Shown here: positions 50,344-62,731 of the stretch, piece after piece
Layout: every line of letters begins with the position of its first letter
How positions within the stretch are numbered: position 1 is the stretch's first letter
DNA from: Pontederia crassipes
Taxonomy: Eukaryota; Streptophyta; Magnoliopsida; Commelinales; Pontederiaceae
DNA: 64,000 nucleotides
Assembly (NCBI GenBank): GCA_030549335.1
Contig: JAUKPH010000017.1
Location: 7,525,501 to 7,589,500 of the forward strand
Direction of reading: 5' to 3'
Position numbers and translations under genes: made by a program
Notes under the pieces: generated by a model
The model's input: the letters and a program-made list of their open reading frames with translations, nothing else
What the model was told of the DNA's origin: nothing
The model's database searches: none

Positions 50344-52730
50344 AATTCAAAAGATATTTATCTTTGATTTTTTTTGAAAAAAACTTAGTTTGCTACTTTT
50401 GCCCAAACCTAGTTTAATTGAAACCTACTTTTTTCCTTAATAGCGTGCAACTTTGAGTACGTAGCCATACTACACCGATCGATCTGTATAAAGTAAAATG
50501 ACTGATTGCATGATCCTCAACTCAGGTAGCTAAAAAAGAACAAATGACTTTAAACTCCAACAAGGAAATTGCAAATAGCAAAAGAGCAGCATTAAAGTAT
50601 TTGACAATTGAATAAGGCCAAAATCACAATAAGAAAATAAACTAGTCAGTCAGCTGGCAAAAGCAGACGCTGAGGTAGAAATCATGTCCAAGTCATTAGT
50701 CATCTGAGGATGTGGATCATCACGGGTAGTGGCGCAGTGCATCCGCTGATTCCGCTCAACCAAAGCAAATAGCAAGCGGCAAAGAAACAAGACAAAGACT
50801 GCGATCCTCGTCGTGTAATGGAAAACTATACAAAAAAAATTGTGATACATCACGTTTCGAAATTTGCATTTACATCACGTTTCTAGACACCAGGACAGTA
50901 CTACTTAAAAGATGTGCAACATCCCCCCACTAAACCCTAATGTAAAAAGTTTATGTGACGCACATTTTTGAAAAGTGCCTTACTAAATGTAATTAAAAAA
51001 AAATACTAACGAGTGTTTTGATACATCACGTGGGATTTTTCAACACTTCATACGACTATGAATATATTTATAAATGTAAAACGTGACAGTGTTTACTTTT
51101 TTTTTCTAATCCTCGATATTTTGAAAACGGAACTCACGCTCATGCTAAAGAAGCGTACGGTCTCAGTTCATTATTGAATTTAACTAATTCGATTAGTTGT
51201 CACATACCTAGCATTAATTAGTAGATGAAGCTTTAATAAAAATTTTATTCATTCATAAAAATTCAAATTCAAAATATGCTTAAATGAAAAAGAACTACTT
51301 ACCACTTGACTCGGCCGTTGTTGTTGATGTGATAGTATTTCCTTTGTTCGCAACGTGGTAAACAACAAATTACACAGGACGGACCTCATAGCTCGTTTAC
51401 ACCTTAAATATATCATTACCACATTAAGAATTTTTTTTAATCCATTCAAAACTATTCCAAAAAAAAAAAGCTCTCCTCAAACACTCAAAAGTACCTTTTA
51501 TGGCACATAAAAAAATACTACGTAAAAGGATAATCCGAAGCTTGTAATGTCATTCTTTAAAAATGACTTATACTTCTATTTAACGGCTCATTTAATTAAT
51601 TTGATAAGTTTGAGTACTAATAAATAATTTACTAATTGAAATTTATTTTAAAAATAAGTGATTATTTATTTGGATAAATTATTGAAATCAATAGTTACTA
51701 ATTATTAATTATAATTAAATTAAGTATCTTATTTTTTAGAAAAAAATGTTTATTTTTTTTACTTATAAGTATTTTTTATATCTTTATTAGTCACATTTTA
51801 AATTTATCAAATACGAAAATAGTTTCAAAAACTATTTATAAGTTATTGACATGCTTAACCAAATAAAAGTTAAGATCATGAGCTTTTTAATAATGAGTGA
51901 CAAAAGGGATCCTATTTTTTCGCTCAAACAGTAGTAAATAAATACACTGATCGGTCAAGATGGCACCCAACAGACCTATGAATGACTTTAGGAACCATTT
52001 TGTGTTAGATATTTTATATAAACAATAATTCTTTTACTTAAAATTATCGTGGCCACCAAATTATCATATTTCATTTAATAAATTAATTATTGAAAAGTTT
52101 TTAATTATCAACTCTCTAATAATCTAAATAGAACCCGTGAGAAGTATCAATTACTATTTGTTCGAGATATATTTTTGCAAAATTATCGTTTAATTAAGAT
52201 TTCAAAATTCTGCCAAGTTTTGCTGCCCAAGCCATAATTTATGTCGATTATATAAATTTTTATATTTATAGGATGGATGATACGTTAACTAAGTTTTCAA
52301 ACCTAATTAGAATCACCTTAGTTGCTAACAATGTGTACATCGATATCTTGAAACGGTAAAGTGAATATACTGCAGACAAATATATAGTACATGCACTTCA
52401 GCATAATCTCAACCATTCATTTTACTTAAAGGTTGTGATCTTATCTTATTTTTAACACTATCCTGAATTCTTCCAAAAAAACAATGTTATAATACTCGGT
52501 CAGTGATAGATTTGAATTTATCAACGGGTCATACTATAGTGATTAGACCAGACCAGATAATATAAAATAATAAAAGAAATAAATATATTATTATAATATT
52601 ATTAATATATAATATCTTATTTTAAAAATATATAATATAATAAAAGTTAAAATAATTTAGATTAAGTGATATAATAAAATAAGTAGATGAAGTCAATAAT
52701 CAATTATTAAGCGCATTGATCATAAATTGA
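50344..52730. other. Gene-poor intergenic DNA
   Basis: No coding frame that I trust. The sequence acatcacgtttc occurs twice at 50848-50883. From 51580 to 51900 there is an AT-rich block beginning and ending with tgacttataa/ttataagtta-like motifs that resembles 24680-24720, probably another worn MITE. Confidence 0.45.
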
Positions 52731-52895
52731 AAGGTCGATCCACCATCGAGCCTAATTAATTCGGTAAGGTCATCTTGAGTTGCGTGTCTGACAATAGCAC
52801 GAGAGATTTCCAACAAAAAATTTTTGTATTCAGAGAAATTCGAATTCAAAATCTATACTTGAATAAGGAGGAGCCGCTATCACTCATCCCAATTG
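52731..52895 (-). mobile_element. tRNA-derived SINE, minus-strand copy
   Basis: On the minus strand it reads gtgatagcggctcctcc (box A region), then gaattcgaatttctctgaat (box B region) and finally ggctcgatggtggatcgacc. This is the same order and 3' motif as the copies at 61391 and 63605. Confidence 0.6.
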
Positions 52896-53356
52896 TCGTT
52901 GGTTATTCACAATTTTTTTATTGAACAGATTTTGGATCAATCCAAAAATGATGGAGCCCACCTGCAATGGTTGCAGGAACAAAGAAAACCCAAGTTAGTG
53001 CAGTTTTTCGACTGGGCAATAATTCAGCTGCTCCTGCAGGATACTAGAGAAAAGGAGTAACCATGGGATTATTATAACTTTATCCTACAATATCAATTTT
53101 CTTTCCAAAAAAAACAAGAGACAAATGATTAAAAGGAAGTGTTGAAACAAATATAGTGAAGGGTGAGACACTGATAGCATCAGTCAAGAAAATTAACTAA
53201 AACAAAACTCCGATATATGGCCATCTCTATATATAGTATAGTGGAGCTCTGGTGAGGCCAATCTGATCGGAGAGGAAGGGAAAAAGTCTAAGGCAATCAA
53301 TTCTTTTGGGAGAGGGAAGAAGACTCAACGGCGTTTGGAGTGACAGAAGAGCTCAT

Positions 53357-53650
53357 GTGTCTCTTAGGCGGTGTTTGATTACAAGTTATTTGATGGATTA
53401 CGTAAGTATTTCACAGATTACAACAACAATAACAAAATTATCTATTGAATATAATAAAAAAGTACAAAGGATAAAATTATCATATTTTAAAAAGTTAATC
53501 TCGTGAATAGTAAAAAAATGAGAGTTAACGTATTTTTTATATCACGTAGAATAGAAGCAATCTGACGCAGATTTAAAAAATTAACTTATCTACTGAATTA
53601 TATATTATAATCTCATGCGAACCTAACCTCCAACCAAACGAGACCTTAAA
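53357..53650. mobile_element. Short MITE-like element
   Basis: The left end is ttaggcggtgtttgattaca. The right end, on the other strand, is ttaaggtctcgtttggttgg. They form an imperfect inverted repeat starting TTA, as in PIF/Harbinger-type MITEs. It is non-coding. Confidence 0.5.
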
Positions 53651-53840
53651 GAACAGGTAAAATATCAACCGATTAATTAAAATGAATAGTTGAGATTACA
53701 TCGTTGGTTAGGTAATGAGCTTAATTAATTAATATTTAGTTTAATTATACACTTTGCCATGTTAATGAAAAGAAAAGAAATCATCGTAAGTTCATCGTAG
53801 TAATTCGGAATAGTACTCTTGTACTACGTGACCAACAAAC

Positions 53841-54005
53841 ATTGGGTGTAGTGATAAATGATTATTCCTCGCTTAAGCAAAGTATCTAAGTTCGAATTTT
53901 CATGAACTACAAAAAAATTTTATTGAGAATCTCATTTATGATTGTCAGACATACAATATGAGGTGACATAACCAAAGTAGTTTGACTTAACGATGAGTCA
54001 ATTTT
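53841..54005 (+). mobile_element. tRNA-derived SINE, diverged copy
   Basis: The head is gggtgtagtgataaatgatt and the box B region is tctaagttcgaattttcatgaa, followed by an A-rich stretch and gattgtcagacatac. The gattgtcagac part also occurs in the copy at 52731-52895. The 3' part is worn. Confidence 0.5.
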
Positions 54006-54248
54006 TAATTTATGGATAATACATTTTTTTAGCGTCTTATGAATTGAGTCATTTTGTAGATAATACTTCCTAGACACCGAAGACCGACTATCCAAAGGAG
54101 AAACTAATGCTACATGGCAATGCATGCGCGTCTCTTAGCTAATGCAGATCGAAATGGCTACAAGCTTTACCTCCCCGTGACAGCACATTCAACGTATATG
54201 CTACATCTATGACCTTAGTATTTAATTTATCGATCGGCCCCGTTATTA

Positions 54249-54249
54249 T

Positions 54250-54302
<53 letters not shown>
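54249..54302. repeat. (TA)n microsatellite
   Basis: About 25 TA units following a short (TTA)n run. Confidence 0.95.
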
Positions 54303-54307
<5 letters not shown>

Positions 54308-57188
54308 GTTTATCGATCGATATGTTATTATATATTCTAACTTTTAGAATGCACAGTTCTGGTCTTCCAGATCAAGTACCACATTTAAAAGGGAATTCAT
54401 TTTGATTCGAGGATAAAATTTGACAATTATTAATATATAGTCAAGGGTGTTTGATTCGAGACCTACTCATTCTTCCATGATATCTAATTAAGTCATACTA
54501 CTAATATAATTAATCACATTATTAACCCTCTCCGGCAAAGGGAATCTCTTCACGTTTCGCTCCTGACGAGATCTCTGCATGCCATTAAATTCATTCATTA
54601 ATTAATGTATTCTCATATAAACTTTTTTTGTTTTCTTTGTGGTTTAAAGCATTCATGTAGCCACACACACATTAAAGTTAAAACTTAAATTAAAATTCTT
54701 CACATGCTTAAATATTTTGAACCGCATTTGTTATTCATATGAATGAGTTCAACTTGTACGTGATCGAGTTAAACTCTGAAAAAAAAATGTATTTTAATAT
54801 TAAGAAAAAAAATGTTACTATATAGTAGGAAGATCAATGAATTAACATGCATCAGAAACCTCGTTAATTTTGTTTGGAAATGAATTATGAGGATCAAAAT
54901 GAACTGCAGTAAAATAAACCAAGCTGTCATATATAATTATTAATTACATTGATTGACCACCTTAATTAATAGTTACTAATTGATAGCTATGAGCTGTGCC
55001 TCTAAGAACATTGTTATTGTCGCCACGCATAAGTCTCATGCATACTGTTATAAATTTTTCTCGCCTATACAATTACAATTAATTACTGAAGTTAATTAAT
55101 CAACTAAGCATTGTTTAATTAGATGCCAATTTACACGCATAACTCGAGAGCAGCGTCTCATTAGCCAGTTGACATTAATTTCTCAATGTGAATAGAACTG
55201 TAACGATTAATGGAGACTGAATGTTATTGGAGGCCAAATCCACAAAAATATTACACCTTGTTATATATATAAAAAAGAATAATTATTTCAAAAATCTATC
55301 TAGCTAGTCAACAATAGTTTGATTAATATCACTTATCCACGACATTTTCTCGTATTTACTGATGTGCCAATTGGTACGGATGTTGCAGTAAAAGTTAATG
55401 GCTCTAGCATTAATAACGCAACACATGTAGGTAAACATTTTAGTCACATTGCCAATAGTATCGCATTACGAAGGGTCTCCACCGACGTTTAATTAATTAA
55501 CAAGTGTGAAGTTTCAGCTCGTTACATTAATTACTTTGCACAATTCCTCGTTGTGTAGTTATTATATAGTTGAGTTGTATATAAACAATAATTTATATTT
55601 TTTCTCATGGTTACACTTTTGTACACGTTAGTGCATGGCCACGTACACTTAATTCCCATCTTTCGGTATATGGGAAGGAACAGCTAACAGCTTCATATAC
55701 GTGTGATATTGTTAATTATCTGCATGCACAGCAGTAAACACGTAAGTTTTTGTACTAGCATGCATGGGTACGTATTTTGTTAACTTTTAGCCTAATAAAT
55801 GATAATTAATCCTCTTAATAATTAAAATTTTAAAATAACCTTACAAGTTGATAAATTTATTATGTATGTCATTGTGAGATGGTTAAGGGATAGGGGTGAA
55901 AGTCGGGTCAGGTGATTTTTTCGACGAAAAAAATTGACCTCCAAATTTCGGATGAATTTTCGACGCATAAAAGCTCACCTCATTTTTTTGAAAAAAATTT
56001 TGATCTAGGCGGTCTCGGTTTTTCAGTTGGGACCTATTTTAAAATAATATTTTTTTAAAAATATTATAAACATTAAATATATCACGTAAATATTTTAAAA
56101 AATAAAACTTAACTCTAAGTTTAACTATTTAATGTAAATAAATCAAATAACATAATATTACATTATAATTGAAAATATTCTAGTTAACTTTGTCCAAACT
56201 TTCTAAAAATAAATTAATAACTTAATCATATTCAAGTTCAAATGTGTGAGAATAAGTAAATAATATACCTAATCTAATAAATATGAATAAGAGAAAAGTA
56301 AACTTATAAAATATTATTCAAAATTTGAAGTAATAATCTAATTATAATAATTGTGAAAAAATATTTAATTTGAGTCAAGTCCCTCCGATTTCTTTTAGTA
56401 AGGAGCCTTAATGTAAACAGGTGATTTTATTTATTTCGAAAGACCGACCTAATTTTTAGTTGGAATCCATATTTTAGATTTTTTTTCGGATTGATTTTTT
56501 CGATTTGGTTAGGTATTTTCTGTTGATAGGGTCTTACTTCCATAATAGGGGGGATATATATCCTCCTGATTTAGGATGATATAGCGTTAATATAATAACA
56601 TGTTAGCAATTAAACCAATTGAGCAACAGGAGTACATTAATTTGGAAATAACAAATGAAACAATGGACCTAGAGGCCGTGCAGTCGGGTATTCTGATAGC
56701 TAGGTAGACTGATACAATTGATAGGAGATTAACAAGTCTGTGAGCTCAGTTAGTTAGATTGACTAGTACTACATCAAAATAAACCTTAACCAGTCAAGTC
56801 CTCCTACCCTTATATATTTTCATTGTTTTTGTTAATTTTCATTCTGACTATATATGAAGTGTTATAATAATCCTAGGCACGTCAATAATATATATATATA
56901 TATATAGTGAAATATTATTCTTGCCTTGAAAACCATTCCAATTAATCTGTCTATTGGAGCGCTATATTATTCGATCTGGTCCTCGAAATTAATCAGAACG
57001 TACCAAAAAGATGTGCAAAAGTGCATGCTGCCGCATATATCGATCTGTATATAAAGCATAGATCATAATGTTAAGCATGCTCCAGGTAATATATATGTGA
57101 TTGCAGTTGCGTGGACGGATACATGCAATGCATGTTAGAAGCATCTCTGACCCTACATCTAGTACTTCAAACTCTGGACTCGATCCCC
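54303..57188. other. Gene-poor DNA upstream of the SPL gene
   Basis: AT-rich. The part 55880-56540 carries ggtgaaagtcgggtcagg and repeated ttcgga..ttttcgac motifs and looks like a worn dispersed element. I see no other gene. The last kilobase is presumably SPL promoter, but I cannot assign specific sites beyond those listed. Confidence 0.45.
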
Positions 57189-57230
57189 TTATATAATATA
57201 ACATGGCATTCATATGAGCGAGTGAGTGAG

Positions 57231-57262
<32 letters not shown>
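57189..57262 (+). promoter_or_regulatory. Candidate SPL core promoter: TATA box and GA tract
   Basis: TTATATAATATAA (57189-57201) lies about 210 bp before the ATG. A (GA)n tract (57237-57262) follows it. GA tracts near plant transcription starts bind BBR/BPC proteins in known developmental genes. Whether this one does is inference. Confidence 0.4.
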
Positions 57263-57263
<1 letters not shown>

Positions 57264-57405
57264 TCAAACTGATAACAAGGTATGACTAGTACATATAGAG
57301 TGTGTTGCTTCATATACACTTAATTTGTCAATCTTCTTAGACTTCGGGGATTCTTTTATACACAGTACAGGTCAATTAATTTGAGAGTACTTGTTCTAGC
57401 TGGGG

Positions 57406-59050
57406 ATGGAGTGGAATGCCAGAACTCCCTCCTTGTGGGACTGGGACAGTGCGCTGCCATGCGATGCTGAGGAGTACAAGCCACCAGGCGGCAGCGGCGG
57501 CGGCGGCGGCGATTGCAGCTGGGCTGCCGCTTCGACTTCCAGCTCCACCGGTTCTTCTTTTATAGTTCCGGACGTGGCAGAGGTACCATCGCCAGTGTTA
57601 GAGTTCGAGGAGTATCACAAAGGCGCCAGCGGATTAATCTTTCATGATGTGGAGCACTCATCTCCGGCAACCGTGGCCGGAGAGACGAGGTCACCGCCGA
57701 TCTGTCTGAAGCTTGGCAAAAGGACTTACTTCGAGGACGCCTCGCAGGCGGACCAGTCGGCTGTAGTAGTACTGTCGAAGAAGCCTAGAGGAAACGATCA
57801 GAGCTTGCAGCAGCAGCAGCAGCAGGCGATCTACTGCCAGGTTGAAGGATGCGACGTCGACCTCAGCGGAGCCAAGGAGTACTACCGGAAGCACAGGGTC
57901 TGTGAAGACCACACCAAGTGCCCCCGAGTAATCGTTGCCGGCCAGGAGCGCCGATTCTGTCAGCAATGCAGCAGGTGGACGACACTTTGAACGTTCTCGA
58001 TCGATCTCATTAATAGCTGTGCGGTTGTCTGCGTCACTTAACTGTTGTTTTTTTTTTCTTTTCCGTTCTTGTTCATGACGTGCTTGCAGGTTTCATGAGC
58101 TGTTCGAGTTTGATCAGAAGAAGAGAAGCTGCCGTAAGCGTTTGTCTGATCACAATGCGCGACGCCGCAAACCTCAGCCCGACATGATCTCATTCTGTTC
58201 ATCAATCTTTTCGTTGTCGACTTATGGTACGACTTGTCTGTCTGTGCTGCACGCATCAAACATTGCTGAGTGCATGCTAGTTAATTAATGTTCGATGTTT
58301 CTACTCAAGCAAAACGATTTGAGAACACGCATGCTGTTCTGATAATTGCGTGGGTAATCAATTAATTAATGCAGACGATGATGATGGTGACGATGCTGCA
58401 CATCAGATTAGCTTTCAGCGGGACAAAATCAGCACTCCTAATGGCAACATAACGAGGACTGGTGCAAGACCATCTGCATGGGGATTTCTGTATGGTTCAA
58501 AGCTCCCACAAACAAGAAGTTGGCCATTGCTGACAAATGCAGGTGAAGGACATGAATGGTCGACTGTTTGGACTGCTGTTAATAATGAAGTAATGAGGAT
58601 CCGACCGCTCAAAGGAAGCAGCACTGCAGGAATGCTGAACCAAAGTACGAAACTTTTCTTTATATCAATTATTTAGGATTCATTATTCTTCACTAAAAAC
58701 AAGAACTGAAAATATATTTCCCATTTTTTAATTGAACAGTGATTTTAAATTAACTGTTTTCTCCAGTTTCCTCGGCAGTTGCATCAGTTTCCAACTTTAA
58801 AGGAGGTCTGGATCAGCTTCCTGGTGCTTTCTCTCTCATGTCATCAAATCCTCCTAAGCCTTCATCTGATCCTGGAGAAATATCGACATCTTCCCTCTAC
58901 TTCTCAGATTGCACCAGCACACTGATTAACCCTATCCTTCATGAGTGCAAGGGGCTCTACTTCAGCCAGCCATTACTGGCAAAACCATGGACCATCACAG
59001 TCTCTTCCGCCGCAAATTACAGTGCTCTTCTTTCAGATGCACGACTTTAA
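57406..59050 (+). CDS. SPL: SQUAMOSA promoter-binding-like (SPL) transcription factor, 419 aa
   Basis: A nuclear DNA-binding regulator of the plant-specific SBP-box family, which binds GTAC cores and controls phase change, flowering and organ size. The exons are 57406-57974, 58090-58226, 58375-58644 and 58767-59050. All introns are short GT-AG introns with consistent phase. The start [15 protein letters not shown] matches the family's usual N-terminus. The SBP domain spans about 142-220: zinc 1 is C144, C149, C166, H169, and zinc 2 is C185, C188, H192, C204. The nuclear signal is KRSCRKRL...RRRK. The intron inside the SBP box, after QQCSR, is at the conserved family position. A six-glutamine run precedes the domain. 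The last exon carries a diverged miR156 site. The overall length and exon plan suggest the SPL2/10/16/18-like, miR156-type class, but the subgroup is not certain. Confidence 0.95.
58824..58843 (+). promoter_or_regulatory. Diverged miR156/157 recognition site in SPL exon 4
   Basis: GTGCTTTCTCTCTCATGTCA aligns with the standard SPL site and encodes AFSLMS where the family has ALSLLS (residues 346-351). Against the widely conserved miR156 sequence, mismatches fall opposite miRNA positions 6, 7 and 14, with a G-U pair at 15. Position 14 is mismatched in standard sites too. The homologous position is clear, but pairing in the seed is weakened. Confidence 0.75.
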
Positions 59051-59526
59051 CAGCAGCATGCAGCCGCCTGCAAGAGTACCAACTGCATGAAGCAGTGCTG
59101 CACGAATCAGCTGGCCTCCTTCGTTCTAGGCAGATGCATCCATGTTGGCGATCAAAAGGTGACAGATATGTGCAAACTAAAAGCAATTCCTGCACAGCTG
59201 CGCGCTCAGTTAGGGAACCAGAAACTTTTGTTATGATTTCTAACAATTAATTTTATGCTTCGGTAACTTGAACATTTCTGTTTTCTGTCTGTAGTTATTA
59301 ATTGGCTGAGTAAGGGAAAAAAATGGATGGATATCGATAAACTTTTGCATGTTATATATGCAGCTATTCGGTGCATTTCCTGAAGCATTAATTATTAATC
59401 TTTGCCAGTTGGAATAGACTTCCAGTGTTAAGTTAACTTCATACTGTTGTACATATATGCTAATGCTGTGGGGTATATGCAAGTGAGTTATGTTAATTGC
59501 ATATAAGTGCAGTTATCACTTATCAC
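59051..59526. other. 3' UTR and downstream region of the SPL gene
   Basis: No further coding sequence. Chance frames here do not continue the SPL protein. The first 200-350 bp are likely 3' UTR. Confidence 0.5.
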
Positions 59527-59959
59527 TAGAGATGAAATTTCGGGTGAACCTCAAGGCACGCTGCCCTCGTCCAAAACTCGTGCTGGCCCGACCCGACACA
59601 GACACGACCCGCGCATGAGAAAACAGGCCGTGTTGTGTCATTTCATGTCGGGTCACTACGGGCACGACACGACTCAGGTACGGTGAACACAAATCCGACA
59701 CGACACAGTCCGTTTTGGTATGGATTATTTTTTCACGTACCGACACAAACAGTGCATGGCGCATAAACACGGACCGTGCTCAAATCATCCTGTTGTTTTG
59801 ACTTGACAATACGAACACGGACGAATCACGAACGCGTTAAAAGAATACAACATGTGCCGTGTTTAAAATAATAAAGATGGTTCAAACCCCATTCACCCCT
59901 TATAAAACTCAGCCGAACCACCTTCCCCTTCTTCACACTTCACTCTCATTCTTTTTCCC

Positions 59960-60022
<63 letters not shown>

Positions 60023-60130
60023 CCTCTGTCTCTCTCCTCTCCTCTCCTCTCATCTACTTCCTCAAATGGATACATCCCTCCCTTTCTCTCTCAATCTCAT
60101 CTTCTCTCATTGAATAATTAGGATAACATT
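59527..60130 (+). mobile_element. hAT-like transposon 5' end with promoter-like segment
   Basis: It begins tagagatgaaatttcgggt, the kind of terminus seen in plant hAT elements, followed by dense cgacacgac / cgtgtcg motifs (59560-59870), which are typical hAT subterminal repeats. Then come cttataaaactc (a TATA-like box, about 59900), a CT-rich stretch and a TA microsatellite. A short frame starting at 60066 ends quickly. The 3' end and transposase are not found, so this is a truncated copy. Confidence 0.55.
59963..60013. repeat. (TA)n microsatellite
   Basis: About 25 TA units inside the leader-like part of the hAT remnant. Confidence 0.95.
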
Positions 60131-60568
60131 CTCACAAAAGTCGTTCTTAGATTCATTTCGAGTGATGATGTCTTTGCTCTTGAAATTGGTAGAAATAGCG
60201 ATTGTTGTGAGTATGCTATCATGATTACTCAATGAGAGTTTGAAAATCTTAATTCCTACATTCATGATTCATTATAGAATCTTATAACTTGATTTGATGC
60301 ATATACTCGAAAATAAGATTAGAAATTTATCTTATAACTTAGCTGAACTATCTATACTAGTATACTACTAATATTATAGTCTTATACTAATTTATTTACT
60401 TAATAATTATGAATTAATGACCTAATGGCTAATGGCTAATGTATATAAATTTTTAACTATATAATAATAATTATTAAAGTAGTAACTAATGACTGAAGTC
60501 ATATATTATAGATTATAGAATAAAACTAATTATATTATATAAAAAGTAAATTAAAAAATAGAAAGTTT
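60131..60568. other. AT-rich DNA between the hAT remnant and the duplication
   Basis: No coding frame that I trust. From about 60340 the sequence is dominated by ta/tta-rich permutations (ataactta, ttactaat) that carry on into the duplication. Confidence 0.4.
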
Positions 60569-61390
60569 GAACTTTAAAAGACACCTTTGATTTTAACTTT
60601 AGTATGAATTTAAAGTTTGAACTTTAAAGGATACCTTTTGATTTGATTCTAGCTTACTAATTAATTAGTTATAACTTAGTATAATAGTAAATTACTATAT
60701 AAGTTATAACTAAGTTATAAGATAGTTAAGTACTAATTTACTTAGTATAACTTCGTTTAGTTATAACTTAGTATATACTATATAGTAACTTGGTTATAAG
60801 ATAGTTAAATATTAATTTACTTAGTATAACCTATTTATAATTTAGTATATAGTAAATTAGTACTTAACTACCTATATTATAGTAGTATACTACTAATATA
60901 TATTTATTAAATACTTACCAATTAATTTTATGTATAAGATTATAACTTATAACTTATTAGTTATTACTCAATTATCCATTTTACAAATTTATTTACTTAA
61001 TAATTATGAATTCCTGACTTGATGTTTTTGAAAATTTAACTATATAATTATTATATAATAATAATTAAAGTAGTCACTACTCACTAAATCATATATTATA
61101 CAATAATTAATAATAGTAATTATATTACATAATAATTTAATAATTAAATTAAAAATTGTAAAAGTTCAAATTGAAAGGAATTTTTTTTTAAAAAAAGGGT
61201 CATCCGACTCGTCTCGACATTTATAACCTATAAAAGGTGAGGATAGACTCTTCATTCTTGGGGTGAGCGCATGTCCAATTGGTGGTCGAGGAGCTTCCAT
61301 CGTTAGTCTTTTGAATTGTGGATATATGTTTTCCTTTGTACCTGTTTGAATTTTCGACCATGACTACTACTAAGCAACGTCAACCAGATT

Positions 61391-61555
61391 GGGGTGGAGT
61401 GGATAGTAGCTCTTTCGCCGGTTAAATAAAGGTCTCGAGTTCAAACTTTATGAATGTAAAAAATTCCCACTCAGAGCCTCACCCGTCATAACCAACGCGT
61501 GCTGCCCGAGGCAATATTAGATTAGTCGAACTCGATGGTGGGCCGAGACTCTAAG
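61391..61555 (+). mobile_element. tRNA-derived SINE in duplication copy 1
   Basis: ggggtggagtggatagtagc (box A region) and ggtctcgagttcaaactt (box B region) lead into a body ending gtcgaactcgatggtggg. It belongs to the same family as the copies at 611, 52731 and 53841. Confidence 0.65.
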
Positions 61556-61860
61556 AGCCTTTAGCGTCATGCGGGTTGGACGGACACATCAACTCATTAT
61601 TTCGAGGAATCATTTCTTCGGACAGAAGAAGATTCTGTACCACTGAGTTAATAGCCCGTCGACGTCGCTTCCCTAACACTGAGGTGGCAACCGAAGAAAA
61701 AAAGTTCAATAGCAATCCCTTGTGAGTTATTTGGATACTACTTTTATCTATTTAATATCAATTCTATCACGGCCCCTATTTAAATCGTGATTTAAATTGA
61801 AATTCGCGACTCATTACAGACGATCACATAAAATCGAGAGAGATTGCGGAAACGTGGTGC

Positions 61861-61862
<2 letters not shown>

Positions 61863-61912
<50 letters not shown>
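61863..61912. repeat. (TA)n microsatellite
   Basis: About 24 TA units following gtggtgctatg. The second duplication copy reaches gtggtgctatata at the window end, so it may carry the same tract beyond the window. Confidence 0.95.
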
Positions 61913-61913
<1 letters not shown>

Positions 61914-62731
61914 CATAAGAATAAAAAAAATATCAGTAAACAAATTACACAACAAGTAATGATCATTTCAGAACAAACCAACTTCCTTAAGTGTTACATT
62001 TCCCAAAATAAATTTGTCTTCTTACAAGTTACAAAATAACATGTATATATTACACATAACAAAGTCTCTCGATATTCTAACACAAGGACATGAGAGTACC
62101 TACACCCCTCATTACCTTCACATCAAAAGAGTTAAACTCTATTACGGTTATGAGCTCCCACGATCCAAGAAACTATAGTGATATGAAAAATATTAGAAAC
62201 AACATTGTGAACAAAAATAGCTCAGTAAATTGATAACTCATAATCTATGTGTTACCATCTGATGAATTTGGAGAGACAAAGAAAGATATGAAATAACCAT
62301 AACATCCCAATAAGTGATTTCATATATTTGAAAATAGTATATACAATTTCCTAATTAAAATCGTCACACTCCTGTTACAATCAATAACACTCAAATCATA
62401 TCAAGTATGTGTATACATATGTAACACTCTTATATGAATGCACGGATCACCAACTGACCGGTGGTCGGTAGATGGACTCTAGAAATAGCTCCCATCGTGA
62501 TTAGCAATGTAGCACTTAACTCCATTCTACCAAATGCCTTTCGGAGAACATATCATATAGCGATAGGTGAACTCTAGAGGTGGTCCCTACGGATTCTAGA
62601 AGTGGCCCCATCATGTCTACTCATGATGTGACACTTAGCTCCGCATAGTACTTAGCTCCAGCCTATCTCATCCCATTATTAGGAAATAAAATGATGGATT
62701 GGACTCTAAAAGTGGCTCTATCGTGATTTTA

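Larger units (their letters stand above)
60569..62731. repeat. Direct duplication of about 2.16 kb, copy 1
   Basis: Starting at actttaaaagacacctttg (60571) the sequence recurs from 62732 with many small differences. The offset is 2161 at the start and 2134 at gtggtgc (61860/63994). It contains a ttagtataac-rich block, a SINE (61391-61555) and the start of a probable Tekay-like LTR (tatcacggcccc, 61768), followed by a TA microsatellite. Bases 62040-62731 are seen only in this copy within the window. Confidence 0.9.

Noticed and set aside
58350-58676. Separate 108-codon gene inside the SPL locus
   Set aside because: It is SPL exon 3 read with intron on both sides. Splice sites and phase join it to exons 2 and 4.
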